This document shows, piece by piece, positions 1 through 11,092 of a DNA stretch of 64,000 nt. The translations under genes were made by a program, and so were the position numbers. Each line of letters starts with the position of its first letter. Positions within the stretch are counted from its first letter, which is position 1. The stretch comes from Hygrophila difformis (lineage: Eukaryota; Streptophyta; Magnoliopsida; Lamiales; Acanthaceae). The notes under the pieces are model-generated. The model was not told the origin of the DNA. It worked only from the letters and a program-made list of their open reading frames with translations, and made no database searches. The stretch spans positions 11,521,982-11,585,981 of the forward strand of contig JAOANR010000002.1 of assembly GCA_030278955.1 (NCBI GenBank), given 5' to 3'.

Positions 1-1625
1 GATAATATTATATAAATATTGTGGTAGAATTATTTTGGGATCCTTCCCTTGGACATAGAAGTCTTGATTTTTAATCAGATGTCTCATAATAAATTTCCAA
101 CAAAAATTCATTTATAAAACCCGGATCTAAGCAAGGGATAAATTCCACAATTATGATTAACTCATATCCGACTGAGGGTTGATTTTTGGGAAATTAAAAG
201 TAGAGTCAGTGATTAGGTCACATCTAGACTGAAAGGGTCTGTGTTCTTATTGAGAGTCTAGTACCTGTTTAGGGAATGGTTTTCAAATCTTTTAATTTCC
301 AAAATTGTTGTGTGTTGGGAATCTAATATTAAGTATTGCATTGAGATGGGATCCACTTGGATTCAAATAAGGTGTGATAGATAATACTAGAGGAACAACA
401 TTCGGGCCTTGGTTATTTTCTGAGATAGGGTTGAGTTTTCTTTCAAATGTTGTCCTCTTCTGCCAAAGCCTATTTTTTAGTCCTGAGTGAGTGCATCCGG
501 GACGAACTAATTCATTAGTTTGTTTCATTAGTTTGTATCTCATAACCACCCGGGAGGAAGTGAACACTGCGAGTGGTTCACCGAGAACCGGGAATTCTTG
601 ATCTACGTCCTGTCATTCTGACTGGGGGCTCTTCTTATACTACCAGGGTAACACTTTTAAAACCTCCGAGTGATAGGATTTTAAATGCTTTCTTTATCAC
701 TTTCTTTTAAATGCTTTCTTTTAAATGTTTTCTTTAGAGGTCAGTCGGATGTGTTGAGAGTAGCGAAACTGCTTCTAGGTTTGAGAGTTATGGGATAGTT
801 CAGGCTTAATTAGAATCTTTGGGCGTAACATGGGGGAATGGTAGTAGTACTTGACACTTCAACTAATGATTTGTCAGGTGTTGCTTGCCACCACAGATGA
901 CTAACACACTCTTGCAAGGCATTGCAAGGAGAGTTATGAGTTTGTGGTATCTTAGATTTTGTTGTCTTAAGAGCATGTACATTCTTACTGTAAGTACCTG
1001 TCTGTTAAAGGGAACATGGTACAGAAAGCATGAGAGTTAGCTAACTGAAAGGATTATCCCAAACAAAGATCTGTGTATTAAAATGGAAGTTTAATTGTGT
1101 TTCATCTGAATCTTGTCCAATTTTTATTCTTTTCTTCCTGTCCCTTCTGTCACAATTCAAAACCGCTTTCTAGATTAATTATAGATAGATAGCTTAGTAT
1201 AATTTTTACCGCTTTCGTAGAATAAATTTAATCGCTTTCTCAGTGTAATTTTAATTGCTTTCTAGAATAATTTTAATTTGCTTTTTTGAATAACTTTATT
1301 TGCTTTCATAGCTTAGTTTAAATTATGTCAAGTAGTTGATAGTTAAAAACACAAACTTGAATCGAGTAACCGAGTGGAAAATCTTATAAAACGACGTGGG
1401 ACCTGCTTCTATCGCACATCCTCCAGTGAGCGATCCGGTACTTACTATAAATACTGCAATTTTTGACTCCGTGCGCTTTCGGGGGCACAATTTCTTAACA
1501 CGAGTAAATAAAAACGTGACAACATATAAATATATCCCTAATCCCAACTCCGTCATCATAAATTGGTTTCATGAAATAAAACCTAAACCGGGATTCATAA
1601 TATTATTCTATTTTAGAAAATACTC
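1..1625. other. Unassigned AT-rich stretch
   Basis: I see no credible gene here. The short open frames have no recognisable domain. A TATAAATA at 1446-1453 is followed near 1470-1490 by a CCGTGCGCTTTCGGGGGCA-like block, which loosely recalls leader regions of Tat/Athila-type Ty3 elements; that link is weak. The copia gag reading on the minus strand stops matching near 1626, so this stretch is probably the end of another inserted element. Confidence 0.3.
1160..1318. repeat. Degenerate tandem repeat, unit about 25 bp
   Basis: About six imperfect units begin GCTTTC or GCTTTT and continue into AATAA/TTTTAAT, each roughly 22-30 bp. Units start near 1163, 1211, 1234, 1257, 1281 and 1303. The units have diverged, so this is an old short-period array. 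Confidence 0.5.
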
Positions 1626-3052
1626 GTGTAGGAAATTTGTCAAAAGTTTCACATAGTGACTGACTTTTGTTGACAGCTCAAGATTAATAGCCATGAGTGA
1701 TTTCTTTTCTTCATTAAGACTCATCATAGAACTAGTAAGAGCATCTACTTCATCTTTCAATATCCGAATCTCTTCATCTTTTTCATCACAAGCAACATGA
1801 GATCTCCAACTTTAACCAACAGTATTTTGTTCTCACCAACAACACATTTGTGATTCTCCTTTAGCTCAACAAAAGCTTCTGCTAATTCATCAAATTCCAG
1901 ATCTTCTCCTTCATCTTGATCCTCATCTGGAGTGGGTGAGTTTGGAGTAACGTCCTCACTATGAACAGTGAAAGCAATTTCAGCATCTTCTGACTCTTCT
2001 TCACTATGTTGTGTCTCTAATGTGTCACTGACCTCATCATCACTGAGTGTTGCATTTAATGCTTTTCCTTCTCTCCTCTTAGCAGTAGGACATTCTGACT
2101 TCTTGTGCCCAACTCCTCGACAATCATAACACTGGAGATCCTTAAATCCTTCAGGTAGACCAGCAAGATTGATTTTCCTGGTCTTTCTCTTTTCATTGCT
2201 TGAGGAACTGCTTTTATATGGTTGTTTCTCTGTTGTGCGCTTTTTGCCTTTACCACGATCAACTTTGTTTTTTCCAAAAGATTTGGCTCTTTTGTTTTGC
2301 AAGATTCTGGACAGCTTCTTAGACAAATAAGCCTTCTCTTCTTCAGAAATACCATCACCCTCTTCAACTTTGAATGCAAGAGCCTTAGATTGGCTTTCCT
2401 TTTTGTCCAAGTGGATCCTCTCATAAGTCCTCAGAATACCAATAAGGTTATCGAGTGTCATGATCTTAACCTTATCCATTTCTTTGCAGAAATCTTAGAA
2501 GAATATTTCTCAGAAACTGTTCGAAGCATCTTCGCCACAAGAATATTATTCTCATACTTTAATCCAAGTAAGTGTGCTTGATTCACCAAATCCTTGAATC
2601 TTTCAGCATATGAAGTAATGCTTTCATCATCTTGCATCTCCATTCCGTTAGAGGCAGATTCTATACGTTGTAGCTTGGTTGAACGCACATCGTGAGATCC
2701 TTCATGTGCATTAGCAAGTGAAGTCATAAGCAGTGGAGCAGGTTGAGATCATCTTATATTGTCCTTCATCAATATCACTAAAAATAGCATTGAGAGCAGA
2801 TGCATTTCTTTGAAAGAGTGCTTTCTCTTTAACAGTGTATCCCGCATATGGTGTAGGCTCAAAGGTGACTATGGCCTGTTCACCAGCACTAGCTCTGATT
2901 TCCTTCACTGACTCTTTATACTCAGTCAACACAGCTTTCCATGATTCTGGTCCAAGTGACTTCAAAAAGATCAACATTCTGTTCTTCCAATAGCAGTAGT
3001 TAGAGCCATCAAACGGGGGAGGCCTTGTTGTAGAGAATCCTTCACGATTCAT
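1626..3052 (-). pseudogene. Ty1/copia Gag, frameshifted fragment
   Basis: This is the capsid/nucleocapsid gene of a Ty1/copia retrotransposon, read leftward. The N-terminus (ATG at 3052) has the typical plant copia Gag opening with the PFDGSNYCYWKNRM signature. The middle has the UBN2-type helical region, and a CX2CX4HX4C zinc knuckle (CYDCRGVGHKKSEC) lies near 2090-2130. An acidic tail and coiled coil run on to about 1626. The reading is broken into three frames (3052-2711, 2727-2458, 2479-1757), so at least two frameshifts separate the parts. No protease, integrase or RT follows, and the element is cut off near 1626. The family assignment is secure; the gene is not functional. Confidence 0.85.
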
Positions 3053-3091
3053 CTTGAAGATCGAGTTCGAAAAATACCAGAAAGAACTCCC

Positions 3092-3103
3092 GCTCTGATA
3101 CCA
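3092..3103 (-). promoter_or_regulatory. Primer binding site (initiator Met tRNA), copia element
   Basis: The minus strand reads TGGTATCAGAGC, the complement of the plant initiator Met-tRNA 3' end. It sits 40 bp upstream of the gag ATG and 2 bp from the LTR end, as expected for a copia minus-strand DNA primer site. Confidence 0.85.
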
Positions 3104-3105
3104 AT

Positions 3106-3849
3106 TGACAGGTCCCGATTGATGAACACTATAAATACGCGTTGTGTCCACAACTCATACACAACAAAAAACAGATAACAAGGCTAGAACAGAATGCAGA
3201 ATAAACAAACACCACCTTTATTTGTTTACCCAGTTCAGATCATCCCATCCTACATCTGAGGGATCCCAATCCAGACATATTTCACTATCAACCAAGGCAA
3301 ACAGAAAACCCGTCTGTTTACAATAGAAACCCCTTCAACCCTTCCACAATAGGACTCCCTTTTGTCACCTAGACCAACTCCAGGTAGGAACAGAGTATAG
3401 TGCCTATACCAGTCACTAAACCTGCTAAAATCACCCTTCAATCCTAATGCTAGGCTAAGCAAGCTTCTACCCTTGTGATAGCTACTCCCCAAGTTAAGTT
3501 CAATCACACACAAACCCAACTAAAATAGATCTAAGCACTTCTAAAAGATAAATCTTGCAAAATGAAGAAATGCTAGCTAAACTCTAACAACTATCTCTAC
3601 CAAGAACAGAAAAAGGTTACCCCTTGCTGAGAAAAATAGCTTGATAGAGATAGACATAAAGAACCTCATTTTCTTCCTTCAATCCGCAGCCCTCAAATTC
3701 TCTCAGTTTATTCTCTGTAATGCTTCAATGTTTTAGCCTCCAAGGTATGAGAATGTTACCCTAAAAAAGCGGAGGGCCCGGATATCTAGGACAATGGGTT
3801 GGGGAAAAGCCCTTGACAGCTGTCACCCCATCAGCTTTTGTCTTTTCTG
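3106..3849 (-). mobile_element. Copia 5' LTR, truncated
   Basis: The LTR edge next to the primer site reads TGTCA on the minus strand, so the LTR starts at 3106 and extends rightward. A minus-strand TATTTATA lies near 3130-3137. The outer end is not identifiable because a gypsy solo LTR begins at 3850. No protein-coding content is seen. Confidence 0.6.
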
Positions 3850-5935
3850 TGTAATACCCCAGATTTTTATCAACGTCCAAAGGAATAAAATTTATTCCGA
3901 TCAATGTCGAAATATCTCCGAGAAGAAGAAAATAATTTATCACAATAAATTATTGCTCGGAAATGAAATGCCGATAGATTCAAAATTCAAAATGGAATAA
4001 AAGAGGGAAAGGAAGCCCGAAGACATTCCATGAATTGAGTCAAAATAATTAGAATTAAATTCAAGAAGGAAAATAATTCTAGTTCCAAGAACCCGTGAAG
4101 TCGGAAGAAATTTAATTACACAAGTTATTGCACGGGAGTCAAAAGACGACGAATTGGAAGCCGACGAACCCGAGACCGACGGACTTAAGATTTCAAACAT
4201 GAAATTCATTTGAGTCGAGATAAATTTAAGATAAGAATTTATGATCCGAGAATGCCCCGAAAAATCGAGCCCGAAAACGTAGGAGGACAGAAGTCCGAAA
4301 GAGAGGAGAAAAGGCCCGACGGGATCGCACGGCCCAGTCCGGACGCACGGCCCAGACCAGGCGGCGGGCCCTCCAGGCGGTTTTTGGCTAGAAACCGCGC
4401 CAACCCCGCGCCACCAACACAGCAGCTGCGGCATGACGCGTTTTGGCGATTTTCTTACCATATTTTCGTGTTCCGACTTTGGAAACTCAATCCCGGTTGA
4501 TGGAAGGTGTATATGGTCGGTTTTGGAGGTCATATGGCTGATCATTTCAAGACTCTAACCCTAGCAACCCCAAAAACACTCTCCAACTCTCTATGTTCTT
4601 CCAACACCCGAAAACCACCAACTTCGAACTTTCCGATCACTTTCCGGCGACGAAAACCGACGGAGGAGGCGTAAAACACAAGGTCTCTAGTACTCCAGAC
4701 TTGGGTAAGTCATTTATAGATTTTCATTTAAGTTTTCGAACCCGAAAACTCGATCTAACATTGGATTTATTCTTCCGAGTTGAAATCGTGGCCAAAGTTG
4801 GAAGCTTGGCGTTGAGGAGATCCGTTCGTAGTGGATTTGGACGAGCCAAGCGACCCGAGGACGACCAAACACCTTACCACTGTAAGTTAATACTTACTTG
4901 GTATTGGGTGACTTAAAATGCAATCAAACGTATGGATTTAATAACTCTAAAATCTGTCAACACGAAAAACCCTCGGCGCAACAATTTTGTGCGAATTTTT
5001 TGAACCCTTAAAACTGCTCAAACGGAAAAACTTAAAACATGAAAAACGTTCCTAAGACATAGATCTAGTTCTTGTAAAATTTTCATAATTTTTCATTGTG
5101 TTTTGATATCCGAAAATGGCCGAGAACCAACCTGCCTTGAGATTCGAACTTGAAACTGTGATAGATTTGAACTCGGACCAAAACCCCTATTTCGAGAGTT
5201 CAAACCGAAAAACTCAAAACTAGACTTTTAATCCCAACACACTAATCTAGGTTGTGTAAAAATTTCATACATTTTCGTTGATGTTTGCTATCTCAAATCG
5301 CATCGAATATAAACTGCTTTGACAAAACGTTTTTGAAATCTGCCTGTGAACATGTCCGAACTTAGTGAGTCTCTTTCTATATTTTGTAGTCCGATTTGAT
5401 CTTTGCAATCTAAATGAAAGTTGTAGATAATCATGTCTATTATTTGTGTATAAAATTTCAGAATTTTTGGAGTCCATTTGATATGTGAAAATGTCGAATC
5501 TTTGAACTGTGCCAAACCTGAATCCGGACAGAACACTGCTTGCGAAACAAACTCGATTTTTGACATGTTTCCTCAACTTATTTCGGAAAAGTTAAAACAC
5601 GAAAGTTGTTCGTTAGGATGTTTTAGATAAACTGTGAAAATTTCAGATTTTTCGGACTTGAAATGAATTTTTAAATTAAAAAGGCGTAAACTGTGACGCC
5701 AAACGACTTTTAAATCGAGAGATTTTTGAAATTTCGAGACAAACGGCCGAAGGCTTGAAATACGATACATCTATACTTTTGAAAAATCCCGTTATACTAA
5801 ATCGAAATGTTATTGAGATACTTTGGTGGAGGGCGAGTGCCGTGCAGGGTGCCCCTCTAGCCTTCGTGGCGTGCCTGTAATGGACGTTAGATACTTGCAT
5901 GAAAAACTTGTGAAATTTTGCAAAACTTGTCCTTA

Positions 5936-6171
5936 CCTTGCGGGTTCGATTCCCCAAGGCGTATGTTTTCCTGCGGGTTCGATTCCCCAGGATGTGTGTT
6001 GATTCCTATGGGTTCAATTCCCTATGATGTACTTGAGTTCTTGCGGGTTCGATTCCCCAAGGGCGATCGTTTGTTTTCCTGCGGGTTCGATTCCCCAGGA
6101 CGTGTGTTAATTCCTACGGGTTCAATTCCCTAGGAAGCGTTTAAATTCTTGCGGGTTTGTTTTCCCCAAGA
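5936..6171 (+). repeat. T-arm-like hairpin minisatellite, 7 units
   Basis: Seven units of 24-26 bp lie 32-36 bp apart at 5936, 5969, 6004, 6038, 6077, 6111 and 6146. Each reads: outer arm, one unpaired base, GGG, loop TTCGATT or TTCAATT, CCC, complementary outer arm. Outer arms are CCTTG/CAAGG, TCCTG/CAGGA and TCCTA/TAGGA, so stem bases change in pairs between units. The unit at 6004 has a decayed right arm and the last has a changed loop. GGTTCGATTCC also matches the Pol III B-box consensus. No complete tRNA is present. Confidence 0.85.
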
Positions 6172-6521
6172 TCAAATCATATAAAATCATATTGAACAAA
6201 AGTGAAAGAATGAAAATCCTGAAATACCTAATCGTGATGTACGGGAAAAATTTAAGACGTGAATGTTTTCCTTATTTAAGTTATACCTTTAAATTATGCC
6301 TTGCAATTATTTTACCATGTAATTTGAATTATGATCACGTGAAATCCTTGTGTTAAAATTTTGCCATTTATTTATTAGAGGATGATTAACTCAAATTGTG
6401 AATTACCTTCAAGCATGCTTTTATTAAATTTAAATAAAGGCTTTGAAACCCCTTGATCATATTAGGTATTAACTTACTCAGCACGTTTTTGCTGACCAAA
6501 CCACATTTCCCCTTTTTCTTT

Positions 6522-6524
6522 CAG
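6522..6524 (+). promoter_or_regulatory. Acceptor-like site inside LTR
   Basis: A pyrimidine run ending CTTTCAG precedes AGTATG. The same arrangement occurs 340-420 bp before the end of every gypsy LTR in the window. Splicing is an inference from the motif and its conservation. Confidence 0.45.
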
Positions 6525-6880
6525 AGTATGAGGATTATGCATCATCATATGCATACATGGGAACATTCGGGAAAAACTCTATTTTAAATTCCGGCATTTA
6601 ATTACAACTTGCATGAACGGGCCTGTTTAACCCGTGTTTTGGCCATGTTGGCCCAGTATTTAAATTTTCGCTGCATTACAATATATATATGTAAATATTA
6701 CATTCCGCTGCAACTTTGATATTATTATTTTTAAATTATATTACAATGGGCTGTTTGAATGATTTAAATTCTGAAAAACCATAGCCTTGCATCTCTTTAG
6801 CAAGCTCGGAGAAACCGTGTCTTGTTAGGGAGGTGTGGCGGTGACATCCCGGCCTGGGTTATCAAATCCGGGGTGTTACA

Positions 6881-7137
6881 TTGTGAATGTTGTATTTTGT
6901 TAGACTTAAATTACCCACTGCGTTTTGGCCATGTCGGCCCATATTTAAATTTTCCGCTGCGACTTATTTGAATTATACTATGTTATTTTAAAGTAAATCC
7001 TTTTAGGCTTGTTTTAAAATTATTTTTGAAATACCTTTAGCCTTGCATCTCTCAAGCGAGCTCGAATGAACTCGTGTCTTGCTTGGGAGGTGTGGCGGTG
7101 GCATCTCGGCCTGGGTTATCAAATCCGGGGTATTACA
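6881..7137 (+). mobile_element. Gypsy LTR 3' end fragment
   Basis: This carries the conserved LTR tail: a GGCCATGTCGGCCC block, the AGCCTTGCATCTCT block, the GGTGTGGCGGTG block and a terminal TATTACA. It lacks the first 2.4 kb or more of an LTR. It lies directly after the solo LTR ending at 6880, so it may be part of that insertion's target. Confidence 0.7.
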
Positions 7138-8850
7138 TTCTGCTCCAGGCGTCAGGTCATGAACTTGGTTGTGTTCACATCCCTCACACAACGATCATCT
7201 GCACAAGAGTTTTAAGCACAAAAACCCAGAAACAACAATGGGTTTTAAAAATTTATTTAGATTAAATTAAATAAACAAATTTTCGTTCTACTCATGCGCA
7301 TACTTAATAAAAATATAATTTTGTCAAAAATAATAAAAAATTTAAAGGCTCGTTTAATTTAAAGAGACGTACAAAATACGACACACATTAATTTAAAATT
7401 TTAAATAAAGACACAGACATTAATTTAAATAAATGGAAATCGCAATATAGTCTTTTAATTCCTGTTATACTAGAAGGAGGACGCCACAATCACTGTATCC
7501 AATTTCTCAAGTATTAAGTATCATGAGTCCGTTTACCGAAGAAAAATCCGCCGTACACAGACACACTCCGAAGCGTTGAACCCATAAAGATACACCCAAG
7601 AGTGCAGACCCAAAAATCAATGCCCGTTTTGGCACAATATCATAAGAATCACATCGTCTGTTTTGGCACGACGTGAACATATAGATGGGCACCCTGCAGA
7701 GCATTCACCCCTAATTTGCAAGTGGAGATCTAGTTCAACCTAGTGTAACGGCTTTTCAAAAATCCTGTTAACATCTTAACACGGATTTCAAATCACAATT
7801 TAGCAAATTCTATTTCAACAACACGTATCAAGTTCCCATGTCGAAGTTTAAGTCTTACAGCTTTAAAATCCATTTTTAAGGTGAACATTATGAAATTTAT
7901 ACAGTAGATCCAAGACACCCTAACGAACAACTTTCGTGTTCTATTTTTTATCAAAATAATGTGTGGATCTAAGTCAAAAATCGAGTTTTTTGCACAAAAT
8001 ACATGCTGTCGGGAGTTCAGATTTGACAAAACATCTTTTCACGAATATTTGACATAGCAAACGTAGTTAAAAAATTATGAAAATTTACAGGCATAAACTA
8101 GATAAATTATCTACAAGTTTCGTTTGTATCACAAAGTCCGAATCTGATTGGCTCAATTAGAAAAACGCTCATCAATTTCGATCATGAAATTTGTCAGCTT
8201 TTCCGGAAGTCATGAAAATGCAGAAAATACCAGATCCTATTTGATGGTCCGAACCATGACCAAAATTTATGAAATTTTGACACAGTGATTTTCAAAGTGT
8301 TAGAACAATTTTGTAGTTTGAAGTTTTTCAGTTTGAACGCTCGAAAAGGGTCTAAAGTTCGGATCTCAGAAAACGCACGCAAAGGGAAATTCTGGGACAG
8401 ATTTATGTGGGTTGCTTAAAACTTTCAAACTACTCGACCAAAGGGCTCCAAAACTGTTATGACAAGAATCAACTTATTTTAGATGAGTTCTACGGTCCTA
8501 GATTTTGTCGGAACAGCCTCTGGAATCACTACGCCTTCTCCTCTTCGGGTTTGATTCGTGGTCACAAGGTAGAAAAAGATTAATATTAATCACTATGGTC
8601 GACAAAAAACTTATGAAATAGAACTAAATTCATCTCTTACAACCAACCTACGTCCGTAGAGTGCCAAAGTTCGTCCAATACGTCGTCTTGCTCGGATCCT
8701 TCGTCCAAAGAACTCACAATTTCACTTCAATTTCGATTTTCAGATTTGGAGGCGGAAGGGAGGGGAAGGGCGGCTGTCTAGGGCTAGATTGGGCGAGAAT
8801 TTTCATCCATAAATGGTCCAAGATCTTCCCTATGTTCAAAAAGGTAAGTT
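7138..8850 (-). mobile_element. Gypsy LTR fragment, reverse orientation
   Basis: The stretch resembles the minus-strand LTR at 25746-26728 and 38960-40020. Shared pieces include the CACAGACACACTCCG block (7556), GATACACCCAAGAGTGCAGACCC (7590-7612), and the tract ending in GGAGGC before a CCATAAATGG block. The 3' tail next to 7138 is missing. No open frame is credible. The right boundary near 8850 is approximate. Confidence 0.6.
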
Positions 8851-9030
8851 TCCATGTACACAGATCGAAATCGAGGCTATGATCGAGTTTCCTTCATTAG
8901 CCGCGTCTTATCGGGTTACTAGGGCTGCTATATGGTATAAAATCGGGTGCATTATGGATATCCGTAGGATAAAGGGGTGAAAACCTAATGGATGAATCTC
9001 TTGACCGGTTATACGGATACCTCATCACTT

Positions 9031-9040
9031 CTATATAAAC
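9031..9040 (+). promoter_or_regulatory. TATA box of LTR promoter
   Basis: CTATATAAAC is followed by a C/T-rich leader (9040-9200), a typical plant Pol II core promoter context inside an LTR. Confidence 0.5.
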
Positions 9041-9679
9041 CCCGTCCTTCTCCTCCCCTTCTCCCTCACCACCACACCATCGCCACAACCCTGGTGCCGC
9101 CGCCACCAGCTCTGCCATCGCCGTCACCATTCTTCTGCTTCCGACCATCATCCCATCAAACCTCCACCACCTCGAGCCACCACATTCCCCACCTCTCACT
9201 CTTATTTTTCTTCTTCTTCATCTATAGTCTTTCGTGTTGCTCTTCCTCTGTTTTCTTCATTATTTGTTGCTTGCTCCACAAAGGGATTCTTAGGAGCTCA
9301 AGTGAAGATTATTACAAATAGCGAGTCCGTAGAAAGTGTTCTGTCTAGTAGCGGTGTTGCTTAAGGGAATTGTCTCGTTGCCTGCATTAGTGTTGTTAGC
9401 CCCAAGCCTACGGTGACTGTAAGTAGATTCTTACTCTTTGGAGTAAGCCTAAATTTATTTAGCTAGAGCATAATTTTTATACCGCATTTACATTTTAAAT
9501 TTATGCTTATAGCTCCCTACTGCTTTTGGATTATCGGTATGCTACATTTTACTGTGCTTAAAAATTCATTTCAATAAATCATTTGGTTTGGAATACCATT
9601 GTTACGAGGTTTGAATATTGTGCTTATTTAATTTCGGCGATTTTGAAAATCTTTGTTATGGGGTTGGACCCAAGTTTTG

Positions 9680-10255
9680 GGGTCGTTCTGCCATTTGCCT
9701 GTGTTACATGACTTAAGGGGACTAGTCCTCCGCCGTTCGCCTGTGATACATGACTTACGGGGACTGATGTGAATTCTCTGCCATTTGCAAGTGTTACATG
9801 ACTTAGGGGGATTGATCCTCCGCGGTTCGCCTGTGATACACGACTTATGGGGACCGATGTAAATCCTTTGCTATTTGTTTGTGTTACATGACTCACGGGG
9901 ATGCAGATCCTCCATTGTTTTCCTGTAATACATGACTTACGGGGACTGATCCTTCGCCGTTCGCCTGCGATACATGACTTATAAGGATAGATGTAAATTC
10001 TCTGCCATTTGCCTGTGTTGCTTGACTTATGGGGACTGATCCTCCGCCGTTCCCCTGTGATACATGACTTATGGGGACTGATGTGAATTCTCTGCCATTT
10101 GCCTCTGTTACATGACTTACGGGGACTGATCCTCCGCCGTTCGCCTGTGATACACGCCTCATGGGGACCGATGTAAATCCTTTGCTATTTGTCTGTGTTA
10201 CATGACTCACGGGGATGCAGATCCTCCGTTGTTTGCCTGTAATACATGATTTATG
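9680..10255 (+). repeat. Minisatellite, about 45 bp half-units in pairs
   Basis: About thirteen half-units each contain TACATGACTTAYGGGG or a close variant, near 9703, 9747, 9796, 9836, 9885, 9930, 9972, 10018, 10061, 10110, 10152, 10199 and 10243. Two kinds alternate, one with GCCATTTGCCTGTG and one with GCCGTTCGCCTGTG. A higher-order copy is visible: 9836-9930 resembles 10152-10245. It has no stop in one antisense frame, which explains long but meaningless reading frames. Confidence 0.85.
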
Positions 10256-10962
10256 GGACCCATGAAAATCAGGATAATGCTAGTTCTTGATTCCAAATAG
10301 GTGGAAAGAAATTTCTTACTTTCCTCACACCCCCGAGTTTATGTGAGATTGGGACCCTACAGCAGGAACCTACACATGTTGTTGGCTAAGACAACTTATT
10401 CTCGATAATGCATATTGTTGTATTGTCCGTTCCCGGGCTTATAGATTAATTTTGCATTATGCACAAATAAATCTCGTTTAAGCATACCATGACCATAAAT
10501 GTCGTTTTTAAATCATTTATGCAACTCGACCTCCTCAGGGAGTAAAGGTCTACTTACTCAGCGATTGTTTTCGCTCACTCTACATTTTTCATCGTTTCCT
10601 TTCAGGTTTGAGATTTGCAAGGTTTGACAGAGCATTATTTGCATGGGCACGTTTTGGGAAGTAATATTTAAAATGTATATTTTTAAATTCCATTTTAGAA
10701 AAATTTATTACTTGGCATAGATTTTTATTAAGTGGAATTATTTGGGTTTTTAGCCCATATTTACAAAGATTTTGTAATATAATTTTAAACAAAGCAAATC
10801 TTGTGCAAAATTATTGGCCCATTATTTTAAACTCTGAAATTTTGAAGTATTTATGCTAGCCTTAGCGTATTTCGGACAGCCCAGAATACATGGCGGTAGC
10901 ACCGGCCCATTGTTCCCGCACTTTGCTTCCGTTGATACTTTAGGGAAAATGGGGGTGTTACA

Positions 10963-11092
10963 AACGAAACCCAGGGTGGAACCCGAGTAGGGCACCAGAT
11001 TCTACACCTTGGGCCAAAATGATGCTACATCCATTAAATTCATAGGGTCTAGCACTGAACCTCGACGTTATCGACTTCCGGAACATCGAGGA
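10963..11092 (+). pseudogene. EPRV coat protein region, piece 1
   Basis: One frame reads through this piece and, after removing the solo LTR at 11093-13876, continues in frame into the next piece. It has at least one stop codon. The residues resemble the part of caulimovirid capsid proteins upstream of the conserved core. The left boundary is set by the end of the preceding LTR, so the start of the gene is missing. Confidence 0.6.

Larger units (their letters stand above)
3850..6880 (+). mobile_element. Gypsy (Tekay-type) solo LTR, 3.03 kb
   Basis: Starts TGTAATACCCC and ends GGGGTGTTACA. It is not followed by a primer site or gag, so it is a solo LTR left by LTR-LTR recombination. The flanks TTCTG (3845-3849) and TTGTG (6881-6885) match at four of five bases and may be a decayed target duplication. 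Inside are a GC-rich block (4310-4440), donor-like GTAAGT at 4882, a T-arm-like hairpin array at 5936-6171, a hairpin at 6479-6494 and an acceptor-like AG at 6523-6524. It shares its ordered layout with the other gypsy LTRs here. Confidence 0.85.
8890..10962 (+). mobile_element. Diverged gypsy LTR, start uncertain
   Basis: Ends GGGGGTGTTACA at 10962 and has the same ordered signals as the other LTRs: TATA box (9031), donor-like GTAAG at 9419 paired to CTTAC downstream, minisatellite (9680-10255), hairpin (10560-10575) and acceptor-like TTTCAG at 10601-10605. The tail is more diverged than in the other LTRs. I could not place its TG start. It abuts the first EPRV piece, and no target duplication is recognisable. 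Confidence 0.6.

Noticed and set aside
1396..1656. 86-codon plus-strand frame near the left end
   Set aside because: No homology, AT-rich composition, and overlap with a possible retroelement leader; no supporting motif.
5936..6171. tRNA gene cluster or CRISPR-like array
   Set aside because: Only a T-arm-like hairpin is present, with no acceptor, D or anticodon arms. Spacers are themselves repeated rather than unique, and the genome is a plant's.
6881..7137. Second tail of the 3850 LTR as an internal duplication
   Set aside because: It differs in sequence from the 6600-6880 tail and ends in TATTACA, so it is better explained as the end of a different LTR.
9624..10210. Long minus-strand frames with repeating SHVTQANG and SHVSQANGGG peptides
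   Set aside because: Direct translation of the minisatellite at 9680-10255. Periodicity comes from the DNA repeat, not from a repeat protein.
9680..10255. Covarying hairpins in the TACATGACTTA minisatellite
   Set aside because: I tested CCGT/ACGG and CCAT/ATGG pairings across units; matching arms do not co-occur consistently, so no structure claim is made.
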